DNA of 64,000 bases, from NCBI RefSeq assembly GCF_900116195.1, contig NZ_FOZW01000012.1:1-64000 (forward strand), in the 5' to 3' direction. Each line of letters opens with the position of its first letter. Position 1 is the first letter of the stretch. Below, piece by piece: positions 33,290-41,055 of this stretch. Below the pieces are notes generated by a model. The model was not told the DNA's origin, did not search any database, and saw nothing but the letters and a program-made list of their open reading frames with translations. A program made the translations under genes and the position numbers. The stretch comes from Alloyangia pacifica. GTDB taxonomy: Bacteria > Pseudomonadota > Alphaproteobacteria > Rhodobacterales > Rhodobacteraceae.

Positions 33290-33905
33290 CCGCCGAGGTG
33301 CAGTTGAAGGCCGCCTTCTAGGGCGCGTAGCCGGAGAAGAGCACCTAGAGCAGCCCGCCGATCAGCGGCAGGATATTGGTGCAGCTGTCGTCTCAGGGTG
33401 CATTGGCCTCGGCAGCGCGTCCTTGGGCATGCCTTCGAGGTCGAGCTTGCGCGCCATCAGGTGCACCACGCTAAAGACGCCGATGCAATGCGGCAGGGTG
33501 GGCAGGGTCGCGGCGATGACGATGGTGGATTGGGGAAACTCAAGGAAGTCGGCCATGATGAAGGCGGCCGCCCTCACGTTCGGTGGGGTGATCCGTCCGC
33601 CTACCAAATGCTGGAATAGCCACGCCGCTCCATGTTGGGGTGGTCAGCTGGCCCGTGGTGACGCTGTCTGGCCTCCGACGGGCCCGAGATCGTGCCGAAG
33701 AAGGTCGAGAAGGCTACCGGGACCTTGGCTGCCCCGCCGCGGTAGCGACCAGCAAGGTAGTGGCATTGCCGATGAGCTGTGCGCCGAGCCCGGTGCGCTG
33801 CGCTACCACGGCGAACAGCACGAAGAGACCGGCGAGGTGCCAGCCCATGTGCCGGTGATCCGCCGGAAGGCCGAGACCCGCGGTGAGGAAATGGTAGAGC
33901 GCGAG
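33290..33905 (-). pseudogene. Remnant of a TRAP fused 4TM/12TM permease
   Basis: On the minus strand one can read HMGWHLAGLFVLFAVVAQRT, GLGAQLIGNATTLLVATAAG, then in another frame KVPVAFSTFFGTISGP, then ITPPNVRAAAFIMADFLEFP, QSTIVIAATLPTLPHCIGVF, VVHLMARKLDLEGMPKDALP, and finally VLFSGYAP-stop-KAAFNCTSAALVVGMARPRA. These follow the order of the fused TRAP permease family used with TAXI binding proteins. In-frame stops (TAG) and frame changes show that it is dead. Confidence 0.7.
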
Positions 33906-33989
33906 GCGCCCGGGGATGGCGCATTGGGCAGCCCGGCTTCCCCGATGTTGCCGCGGGCAATGCCCCAGCCTTCGAGCGTCGACAGCGCG

Positions 33990-34142
33990 GCGACTTACGC
34001 CCGAGCCCGCCTGCGCGACGTGCCTGCCCTTGAGGTCGGAGAAGTTCTAGATCGCGGTGCCCGCGGGCATCACCATGTGCAGGTCTTCAGAGAAGAGGGT
34101 CGCGATCATAGTGCGCCGCGCTGCTTCTGTGCCGTCGGTCAT
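33990..34142 (-). pseudogene. Remnant of a TAXI-type TRAP solute-binding protein
   Basis: The minus strand from the ATG at 34142 reads MTDGTEAARRTMIATLFSED, LHMVMPAGTAI-stop-NFSDLKGRHVAQAGSG. This resembles the TAXI-family segment around the ligand loop (an LxxExVHVVVRxxxxIxxxxDLKGKxVxxGxxGSG pattern). It lies just upstream of the fused-permease remnant on the same strand, which is the normal TAXI operon order. Only a short part survives. Confidence 0.5.
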
Positions 34143-34209
34143 TCGCAAGAGGCGACCGAGACAGGTTCGCAGGTGCAAGAATGCAGTCAGCCCGCGGGCC
34201 AACCGGGCG

Positions 34210-35241
34210 TCAGAGCAGCCCGAGGTTTTCCTTGATGTAGATCTCGATGCGGATGCGTTCCTGCGAGGCGAGCGGCTCGCGGCCGTCGGTGCGCGCCTTG
34301 AGAACGCGGATGGCGCTGCGCACGAGGTGGCCGGGGTTCTGCGCGATCACCGCGTCGAGCGCGCCGCTGCGCAGTTTCTCCTCGGAGTAGCCGGTGCGCT
34401 CATGGGCGATGATGACCTGCCGCATCGGATCGGAGGCGCGGCAGAGGGCGTCGAGCGGCTGGCGGACCTCTGAGCTCATCAGGTAGGCGCCGACGATGTC
34501 GGGGTGGTTGGCGTAGGAGTTGGCGATCACCGTCCGTGTCCGCGCCGGATCGCCGTAGGTCTCGAGCGAGGGCAGGGCGGAGAGGTTGGGGAAATCGGCG
34601 GTCAGCACGGTGTCGAACCCCAGCCGCCGCTCGACGCTGTCGAGCGAGTTCATCGTCTCCGAGACCACGAGGATCTTGCCCCGCCTCTCTCCGAGAAACC
34701 GCCCCAGGAGCCGCCCGGCGGTGGCGCCCGCCGAGTTGTTGTCGACGCCGACGAAATCCAGAGGCCGCAGCCCCGGCTGGCCGGTGATGAACTGCACCAC
34801 CTCGACGCCGCGCTCCATCAGGCGCGTTGTGGCGTCGCGCACCTGCGGGCTCTCGGGGGCCATGATCGCCACGCCGTCGACCTGCGCGGGCGAGACTCGC
34901 GAAAGCGCCTGCGCCGTAACGTGTGGATCGTTGGACAGCACCCGCCGCATCGAGATCTCCAGCGACTCGGCGAGAAAGGCGGCGCGTGACTCCTCGATCC
35001 GCTCGACCAGCGTGGCGAGGAAGTCGTCCCCGGCCTGCGGCAGCAGGAACTGGAAGCGATAGCGGCGCCCCCGGGCAAGGTTGGCAGCCGACTGGTTGCG
35101 GACAAAGCCTATCCGCTCAATCGCTTCGTTGACCGCCTTCACCGTCTTTTCGCGCACGCCCGGACGCCCGTTCAGTACGCGATCCACGGTCGCGAGGCTG
35201 ACGCCAGCGGCTTTGGCGAGGTCTTTCGTGGTCGGGCGCAT
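34210..35241 (-). CDS. LacI-family regulator of the adjacent ABC/DHA-kinase operon
   Basis: 343 residues from the ATG at 35241. The LacI headpiece is intact: TTKDLAKAAGVSLATVDRVL and NGRPGVREKTVKAVNEAIER, followed by the hinge helix SAANLARGRRYRF. The core is a periplasmic-binding-protein fold (VDGVAIMAPESPQVRDATTR, DFVGVDNNSAGATAGRLLGR). The extended C terminus, with DAVIAQNPGHLVRSAIRVLK, is typical for sugar-sensing members. It is divergent from a seven-gene sugar-type operon, and two operator copies lie between them, so local control with an imported sugar or ketose as inducer is likely. Confidence 0.93.
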   Translation of the reverse strand: MRPTTKDLAKAAGVSLATVDRVLNGRPGVREKTVKAVNEAIERIGFVRNQSAANLARGRRYRFQFLLPQAGDDFLATLVERIEESRAAFLAESLEISMRRVLSNDPHVTAQALSRVSPAQVDGVAIMAPESPQVRDATTRLMERGVEVVQFITGQPGLRPLDFVGVDNNSAGATAGRLLGRFLGERRGKILVVSETMNSLDSVERRLGFDTVLTADFPNLSALPSLETYGDPARTRTVIANSYANHPDIVGAYLMSSEVRQPLDALCRASDPMRQVIIAHERTGYSEEKLRSGALDAVIAQNPGHLVRSAIRVLKARTDGREPLASQERIRIEIYIKENLGLL

Positions 35242-35305
35242 GGGGGACTCGTGCGGCTGATATTCTCCCGAGTCTTGTTTGTTTTCATATGGAAAGCAAC
35301 CATCA

Positions 35306-35321
35306 TGAGGTGCGTACCTCA
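35306..35321. promoter_or_regulatory. LacI operator, copy 1
   Basis: TGAGGTGCGTACCTCA, an inverted repeat with 6-bp perfect arms (TGAGGT/ACCTCA). It has the CG-centred 16-bp form typical of LacI-family operators and lies in the divergent region between lacI and the transport operon. Confidence 0.75.
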
Positions 35322-35335
35322 GAAATCGTTTGATC

Positions 35336-35351
35336 TGAGGCACGTACCTCA
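35336..35351. promoter_or_regulatory. LacI operator, copy 2
   Basis: TGAGGCACGTACCTCA differs from copy 1 at three positions and keeps the inverted repeat with one arm mismatch. It starts exactly 30 bp after copy 1, close to three helical turns, so two dimers could bind on the same face of the DNA. Confidence 0.75.
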
Positions 35352-35418
35352 CTTACCCTTGCGTCAGATAATCGAGTCGGGAAGAGGAGCCCGGCCTTAT
35401 CTCTGGGAGGATGCACCA

Positions 35419-36735
35419 ATGACCATTCGTTACACCGCTCCGGCGGTCGCGACCGCCTTGCTGGCCGTCGCGGGCGCGGCGCAGGCCGACGATCTCACGC
35501 TCTGCTGGGCGGCCTGGGACCCGGCCAACGCGCTGATCGAGCTGTCGAAGGACTTCGAAGAGAAATCCGGCCACTCCATGTCGTTCGAATTCGTGCCCTG
35601 GCCGAACTTCGCGGACCGGATGCTGAACGAGCTGAACTCGGGCGGGCAGCTCTGCGACCTGATGATCGGTGACAGCCAGTGGATCGGCCTTGGCGCAGAG
35701 GCGGGCCATTACGTGAAGCTGAACGACTTCTTTGACGCCAATGGCATCACCATGGATGATTTCATCCCGGCGACGGTCACCGGCTATTCCGAATGGCCCA
35801 AGGGCACGCCGAACTACTGGGCGCTGCCCGCCTTCGGCGACGTGGTCGGCTGGACCTATCGCAAGGACTGGTTCGAGCGCCCCGAGCTGCAGGCCGAGTT
35901 CCAGGAGAAATACGGCCGCGAGCTGAAGGCCCCCGAGACGCTGGACGAGCTGAAGGACATCGCCGAGTTCTTCCAGAACCGCGACATCGACGGCACCACG
36001 GTCTACGGCGCGGCGATCTACACCGAGCGCGGCTCGGAAGGCATCACCATGGGCGTGACAAACGCGCTCTACAATTACGGTTTCAGCTACGGCACGCCCG
36101 AGGAACCCTACAAGCTCGAGGGGGTGGTGAACTCTCCCGAGGCCGCCAAGGGGCTCGAGTACTACAAGGCCCTCTACGACTGCTGCACCCCGCCGGGCTC
36201 GTCGGACTGGTACATGTCCGAGGACATCGACGCCTACAAGTCGGGGCAGGTGGCGCTGCAGATGAACTTCGCCTTCATCTGGCCGGGGGTCGAGGCCGAT
36301 CCCAACGTCGGCGGCGGCAAGTCCGGCTATTTCCCAAACCCCGCCGGTCCGGACGGGCACTTCGCGCAGCTCGGCGGGCAGGGGATCTCGGTGGTCTCCT
36401 ATTCCGACAGCCAGGACGCGGCGCTCGAGTACATCAAGTGGTTTGCCCAGCCCGAGGTCCAGTCGAAATGGTGGGAACTCGGCGGCTACTCGGCGCTGAA
36501 GGCGGTGGTCGAGGATCCCGGCTTCGCCACCAGCCAGCCCTACGCGCAGACCTTCCTCGACTCCATGGCGATCGTGAAGGACTTCTGGGCCGAGCCGTCC
36601 TACGCCTCGCTGCTGCTCTCGATGCAGGACCGCGTGCACAGCTACGTGGTCGCGGGTGAGGGCACCGCGCAGGAGGCGCTCGACAAGCTGGTCGAGGACT
36701 GGACCGAGGTCTTCGAAGACGAAGGCAAGATGTGA
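35419..36735 (+). CDS. ABC importer, extracellular solute-binding protein (sugar type)
   Basis: 438 residues from the ATG at 35419, with GGGAGG eight bases before it. A signal peptide (TAPAVATALLAVAGAAQA, cut before DDLTL) is followed by a family-1 sugar-binding fold: WPNFADRMLNELNSGGQLCD, LPAFGDVVGWTYRKDWFE, YKSGQVALQMNFAFIWPGVE, GGYSALKAVVEDPGF. Aromatic residues in the cleft are typical for sugars and polyols. It captures the substrate in the periplasm for the two permeases downstream. The first gene of the operon and the best place to test substrate identity, which the sequence does not reveal directly; the kinase at the operon end points to a small ketose. Confidence 0.94.
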   Translation: MTIRYTAPAVATALLAVAGAAQADDLTLCWAAWDPANALIELSKDFEEKSGHSMSFEFVPWPNFADRMLNELNSGGQLCDLMIGDSQWIGLGAEAGHYVKLNDFFDANGITMDDFIPATVTGYSEWPKGTPNYWALPAFGDVVGWTYRKDWFERPELQAEFQEKYGRELKAPETLDELKDIAEFFQNRDIDGTTVYGAAIYTERGSEGITMGVTNALYNYGFSYGTPEEPYKLEGVVNSPEAAKGLEYYKALYDCCTPPGSSDWYMSEDIDAYKSGQVALQMNFAFIWPGVEADPNVGGGKSGYFPNPAGPDGHFAQLGGQGISVVSYSDSQDAALEYIKWFAQPEVQSKWWELGGYSALKAVVEDPGFATSQPYAQTFLDSMAIVKDFWAEPSYASLLLSMQDRVHSYVVAGEGTAQEALDKLVEDWTEVFEDEGKM

Positions 36736-36839
36736 CCACACGCCGGCCGCAACGTCCCCGGACGGGCGGTCCCCCGCGCGGAGCCCGCCGTACGGAAGGC
36801 TCCGCGCCTCCCGCCGAACGCAGCGAAGAGACCAGGCCC

Positions 36840-37787
36840 ATGTCCCAATCCGTCATCGCGCGCGCCGCCGAAGCGACGCCGCCCGGCGTCGCACGCAGGT
36901 TTCGAGGCCTGTCCGACCGGGCCATCGCCTGGATCTTCGTCGCGCCCACGATCTTCCTGTTGCTGGCGGTGAACATCTTCCCGCTGATCTGGACGATCCG
37001 CCTGAGCTTCACCAACTTTCGCGCCAACCGCCCCAATGCCGAGGTCGAGTGGATCGGGCTGCGCAACTACGACCGCATCCTCACCGACAGCGACATATGG
37101 GAGACGATGCAGGCCACCGCGCATTTCCTGTGCTGGACCATCGTGTTGCAGGTGCTGATCGGCTTCAGTCTCGCCTGGCTGATCAACCGAAAGTTCAAGG
37201 GCAACGATCTCTGGACCACGATCATCGTGCTGCCGATGATGCTCTCGCCTGCCGTGGTCGGAAATTTCTGGACCTTCCTCTACCAGCCGCAGATCGGCCT
37301 GTTCAATTACGTGGTCGCCTTCTTCACCGGCGCGGATCCCACCAGCTTCTCGATGATCGGCAGCGTCTCGTTGGCCCCTTGGGCGATCATCATCGTCGAC
37401 ACATGGATGTGGACGCCCTTCGTCATGCTGATCTGCCTCGCCGGCCTGCGGTCGATCCCGGACTCGATCTACGAGGCGGCGGAATGCGACCGGGCGTCGA
37501 AGTGGCGGCAATTCTGGACCATCACCCTGCCGATGACGCTGCCCTTCCTGATGCTGGCGGTGCTGTTCCGGGGGATCGAGAACTTCAAGATGTTCGACCT
37601 GGTGGTGCAACTGACCGGCGGCGGCCCCGGCAACACCACCACGCTGACCTCCATCGACCTCAAGCGCGAGGCCTTCGAGAAGTGGCGCACGGGCTATGCC
37701 TCGGCCTATGCGATCATCCTCTTCGTCACGGTCTTCGGCCTCGCCTCGATCTACGTGAAGGCGCTGAACAAGGTGAAGGAAAGATGA
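36840..37787 (+). CDS. ABC importer permease 1 (MalF type)
   Basis: 315 residues from the ATG at 36840; a longer frame starting at the end of the binding-protein gene encodes Arg/Pro-rich sequence and is unlikely. Six membrane helices, beginning AIAWIFVAPTIFLLLAVNIF. The permease signature with the EAA loop is YEAAECDRASKWRQFWTITL (EAA-x3-G-like), the site that docks the ATPase. It is translationally coupled to permease 2 by an ATGA overlap. Confidence 0.93.
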   Translation: MSQSVIARAAEATPPGVARRFRGLSDRAIAWIFVAPTIFLLLAVNIFPLIWTIRLSFTNFRANRPNAEVEWIGLRNYDRILTDSDIWETMQATAHFLCWTIVLQVLIGFSLAWLINRKFKGNDLWTTIIVLPMMLSPAVVGNFWTFLYQPQIGLFNYVVAFFTGADPTSFSMIGSVSLAPWAIIIVDTWMWTPFVMLICLAGLRSIPDSIYEAAECDRASKWRQFWTITLPMTLPFLMLAVLFRGIENFKMFDLVVQLTGGGPGNTTTLTSIDLKREAFEKWRTGYASAYAIILFVTVFGLASIYVKALNKVKER

Positions 37788-38722
37788 GCGGCTATTCAAT
37801 CACCGAACCCTCGCCGCGGCAGAAATGGGTCGCCGGCGCGCTGGTGGCACTCTACGCCATCATTACCATCCTGCCGCTGGTCTGGATCATCGCCACCGGC
37901 TTCAAGTCCTCGGCCGATGCCATCGCCTACCCGCCGAAGGTGGTCTTCGCCCCCTCGCTCGAGGGCTACGTGAACCTTTTCACCACCCAGACCCGCCAGA
38001 CCGCTGAATACTTCGCGGCCAACCCGCCCGAGACCTGGTATGAGCGCATCGTGCAGTCCAAGGGGCTGACCATTGCCGGCCCGTCGCGCTTCGGCGAGCG
38101 ATTCATGAACTCGGTGATCATCGGCTTCGGCTCGACTTTCCTCAGCGTCTTTCTCGGCACGCTCGCCGCCTATGCCTTCTCGCGCTTCAAGGTGCCGCTG
38201 AAGGACGACCTGATGTTCTTCATCCTCTCGACGCGAATGATGCCGCCCATTGCCGTGGCGATCCCGATCTTCCTGATGTTCCGCTCGCTCGGCCTGTCGG
38301 ACACCCACGCCGGGATGATCCTGCTCTACACCGCGGTGAACCTTTCGCTCTCGGTCTGGCTGCTGAAGGGCTTCATCGACGAAATCCCGCATGAGTACGA
38401 GGAGGCGGCGCTGATCGACGGCTACACGCGCTTTCAGGCCTTCACCAAGGTCGTGCTGCCGCAGGCCGCCACGGGCATCGCCTCGACCGCGATCTTCTGC
38501 CTGATCTTTGCCTGGAACGAATACGCCTTCGCGGTGCTGCTGACCTCGGGCACGGCGCAGACCGCGCCGCCCTTCATTCCCACGATCATCGGCAACGCCG
38601 GGCAGGACTGGCCCGCGGTGGCGGCGGGGGCGACGCTTTTTCTGCTGCCGGTCATGGTCTTCACCATCCTGCTGCGCAAGCACCTGCTGCGCGGGATCAC
38701 CTTCGGAGCGGTCAGGAAATGA
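37784..38722 (+). CDS. ABC importer permease 2 (MalG type)
   Basis: 312 residues, six membrane helices, beginning AGALVALYAIITILPLVWII. An unusually long first periplasmic loop carries RQTAEYFAANPPETWYERIV. The EAA loop reads EYEEAALIDGYTRFQAFTKV. It pairs with permease 1 to make the channel. Its ATG overlaps the previous stop, and its own stop overlaps the next small gene (ATGA), so expression is tightly linked. Confidence 0.94.
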   Translation: MSGYSITEPSPRQKWVAGALVALYAIITILPLVWIIATGFKSSADAIAYPPKVVFAPSLEGYVNLFTTQTRQTAEYFAANPPETWYERIVQSKGLTIAGPSRFGERFMNSVIIGFGSTFLSVFLGTLAAYAFSRFKVPLKDDLMFFILSTRMMPPIAVAIPIFLMFRSLGLSDTHAGMILLYTAVNLSLSVWLLKGFIDEIPHEYEEAALIDGYTRFQAFTKVVLPQAATGIASTAIFCLIFAWNEYAFAVLLTSGTAQTAPPFIPTIIGNAGQDWPAVAAGATLFLLPVMVFTILLRKHLLRGITFGAVRK

Positions 38723-38946
38723 GCATGTCCAGCCAGACCCCCGAGAGCCCCACGCCCGCCGAGAGTGTCCCCAGTGGACGCCGCATCTTCCGGCGCGGCC
38801 CCTGGGAGATGGCCGCCTCGATCCTCATCGGTATCGGCGTGGTGATGCTGATGCAGCCTTTTGTCCTCTGGGCCTACTCGTGGTCCTTTCCCGTCACGCT
38901 GATCGGCACGGTGATGTTCATCGTCGTCAGCCATTTCCCCGACTGA
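38719..38946 (+). CDS. Small two-helix membrane protein in the ABC operon
   Basis: 75 residues, starting with an ATGA overlap to permease 2. A polar N terminus (SSQTPESPTPAESVPSGRRI) is followed by two hydrophobic helices: WEMAASILIGIGVVMLMQPF and WSFPVTLIGTVMFIVVSHFP. Small proteins of this kind occur at the same place in other polyol/ketose ABC operons of this order. The function is unknown; it may stabilise or tune the transporter. Coding is supported by the coupling on the left and the GGAGG ribosome site of the next gene directly after it. Confidence 0.8.
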   Translation: MSMSSQTPESPTPAESVPSGRRIFRRGPWEMAASILIGIGVVMLMQPFVLWAYSWSFPVTLIGTVMFIVVSHFPD

Positions 38947-38959
38947 CCCGGAGGTCCCC

Positions 38960-40057
38960 ATGGCCCAGATCCGCATCGACAGCCTGCGCAAGGACTTCGG
39001 CGCCTTCACCGCCGTGCAATCCTCGAGCTTCACCATCGAGGACGGCGAGTTCTTCATGCTGCTCGGTCCCTCGGGCTGCGGCAAGACCACGACGCTGCGG
39101 ATGATGGCAGGGCTGGAGATGCCGAGCGCCGGGCAGATCTACATCGACGGCGAGGAGGTGGGCCGCAAGCCTGCCAGCCAGCGTGACATCGCCTTCGTCT
39201 TCCAGATGTTCGCGCTCTACCCGCATATGAACGTGCGCAAGAACATCTCCTACCCGCTGATCAGCCAGGGCATGGGGCGCAAGGCGGCACGGGCCAAGGT
39301 CGAGGAGGTCTCGCGCATCCTCGGCATCGAGGACATCCTCGACAGGCCCGTCGGCGGGCTCTCGGGCGGCGACCGGCAGCGGGTGGCGCTGGGGCGAGCG
39401 ATCGTGCGTGAGCCCAAGGCGTTCTTCATGGACGAGCCGCTCGGCGCGCTGGATGCCGAATTCCGCGAGCACATGGCCGAGGAGTTGCGCGCCCTGCACG
39501 ACCGCATGGGGGCGACCACGGTCTATGTCACCCACGACCAGCTCGAGGCGATGCAGATGGGCGACAAGATCGTGGTGATGAACCACGGCGTGGTCGAGCA
39601 GTTCGGCGTACCCCAGGAGATCTACGACTGGCCCGCGACGCTTTTCGTTGCCAAATTCATCGGCTCGCCGCCGATGAATTTCCTGAGCTTCGAAGGCCGC
39701 GTCGCGCCGGGGGATGCCTTGGTCACGCTCGGTTCTGTCGAGATGGCCATACCGCAGCTTCGCGAGGGCTTTGCCGGGGAAATGGTGCTGGGCGTGCGCC
39801 CCGAGCATGTGCGGCTCGACGATGGTTCGGACTACCGCGCCGTGGTGCGGGCGGTGGAATACCTCGGCACCACGCAGATCATCACGCTCGAGGCCGAGCA
39901 TGGCGAGGTGAAGGCGCGGATCTCCAGCCGCGATCCGGTGCGGGTGGACCAGACGACGGGGCTGGCCTTCAACGAGCGCACCCTGACCCTTTTCGATGCG
40001 GGCACGGGGCGCGCATTGCGCTCGGCGGTCAACGAGGAGGTGCTGCGCCATGGCTGA
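38960..40057 (+). CDS. ABC importer ATPase 1 (MalK/UgpC type)
   Basis: 365 residues. Walker A LLGPSGCGKTTTL, Q-loop VFQMFALYPHM, signature LSGGDRQRVALGRA (with D in place of the usual Q), Walker B AFFMDEPLGALD and switch His VTHDQLEAM. A C-terminal TOBE-type regulatory domain (about 240-365) has MVLGVRPEHVRL. The operon encodes two distinct ATPases, so this one probably forms a heterodimer with ATPase 2. Its stop overlaps the next start by 8 bases. Confidence 0.94.
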   Translation: MAQIRIDSLRKDFGAFTAVQSSSFTIEDGEFFMLLGPSGCGKTTTLRMMAGLEMPSAGQIYIDGEEVGRKPASQRDIAFVFQMFALYPHMNVRKNISYPLISQGMGRKAARAKVEEVSRILGIEDILDRPVGGLSGGDRQRVALGRAIVREPKAFFMDEPLGALDAEFREHMAEELRALHDRMGATTVYVTHDQLEAMQMGDKIVVMNHGVVEQFGVPQEIYDWPATLFVAKFIGSPPMNFLSFEGRVAPGDALVTLGSVEMAIPQLREGFAGEMVLGVRPEHVRLDDGSDYRAVVRAVEYLGTTQIITLEAEHGEVKARISSRDPVRVDQTTGLAFNERTLTLFDAGTGRALRSAVNEEVLRHG

Positions 40058-41045
40058 GATCACGCTGTCGAACCTCACCAAGCGCTTCGGCGACACCCTT
40101 GCGCTGGACAATGTGTCGATGACGGTGCCGAACGGCGCCTTCGTGGTGCTGCTGGGACCGACCGGCGCGGGCAAGACCACGACGCTGCGGCTGGTCTCGG
40201 GGCTGGATCAGCCCGACGCGGGCGGGGTCTCCATTGGGGGCGTCGATGTCACCCGCATGACCCCGGCGCAACGCAATGTCGCGATGGTCTTCCAGCAATA
40301 CTCGCTCTACCCGCATATGACCGTCCGCGAGAACCTTGCCTTTCCGCTTAAATCGCCGCTACTGCGCTACGACGACGCGCAGATCGCCCGCAAGGTCGGG
40401 GAGGTGGCCGAGATGCTGCAGATCGCCCACAAGCTGGACAACAAGGCCACGGCACTCTCGGGCGGGGAGATGCAGCGGGTCTCGATCGGCCGGGCGCTGG
40501 TGCGCCGCCCGGAGGTTTACCTCATGGACGAGCCGCTCAGCTCGCTCGACGCCAAGCTGCGCGCCGACCTGCGGGTTGAACTGAAGAACATTCAGGCGCA
40601 GTCCGGCGTGCCCTTTCTCTACGTGACCCACGACCAGATCGAGGCGATGACCATGGCCAGCCACGTGGGCGTTCTGGACCACGGCAGGCTGGTGCAGTTC
40701 GGCACCCCGCGCGAGATCTACGAGGATCCGGTCAGCGTCTATGCCGCCAGCCGCCTCGGCCTTCCGCGCATCAATATCCTGCCCGCCGATCTCTTTGCCG
40801 GGGCCCCATCGGGGGCACGTTTCATCGGCCTGCGACCCGAGCAGATCCGTCAGGGCGACGGGGACGAGAGCCGGGTCACCCGGGTCGAGCACCTTGGCGA
40901 CCAGACCCGCCTGCACCTGAAATTCCGCAACCACGACCTGATCACCGTCACCGACGCCCACAGCGGGCTGCGCTCGGGCGACATCGTGCAGATCACCCCC
41001 GACGCCCCGTTCTATTTCGACGCCTCCGGCGCGCGCGTCCACTGA
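40050..41045 (+). CDS. ABC importer ATPase 2 (MalK/UgpC type)
   Basis: 331 residues from the ATG at 40050, inside the end of ATPase 1. Walker A LLGPTGAGKTTTL, Q-loop VFQQYSLYPHM, signature LSGGEMQRVSIGRA, Walker B VYLMDEPLSSLD, switch His VTHDQIEAM, and a short TOBE-like C terminus with FIGLRPEQIRQGDG. The core resembles ATPase 1, but the C-terminal domain is shorter. Two non-identical ATPases in one operon are known for some polyol and glycerol-type importers of alphaproteobacteria. Confidence 0.94.
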   Translation: MAEITLSNLTKRFGDTLALDNVSMTVPNGAFVVLLGPTGAGKTTTLRLVSGLDQPDAGGVSIGGVDVTRMTPAQRNVAMVFQQYSLYPHMTVRENLAFPLKSPLLRYDDAQIARKVGEVAEMLQIAHKLDNKATALSGGEMQRVSIGRALVRRPEVYLMDEPLSSLDAKLRADLRVELKNIQAQSGVPFLYVTHDQIEAMTMASHVGVLDHGRLVQFGTPREIYEDPVSVYAASRLGLPRINILPADLFAGAPSGARFIGLRPEQIRQGDGDESRVTRVEHLGDQTRLHLKFRNHDLITVTDAHSGLRSGDIVQITPDAPFYFDASGARVH

Positions 41046-41055
41046 GGAGACCCCC

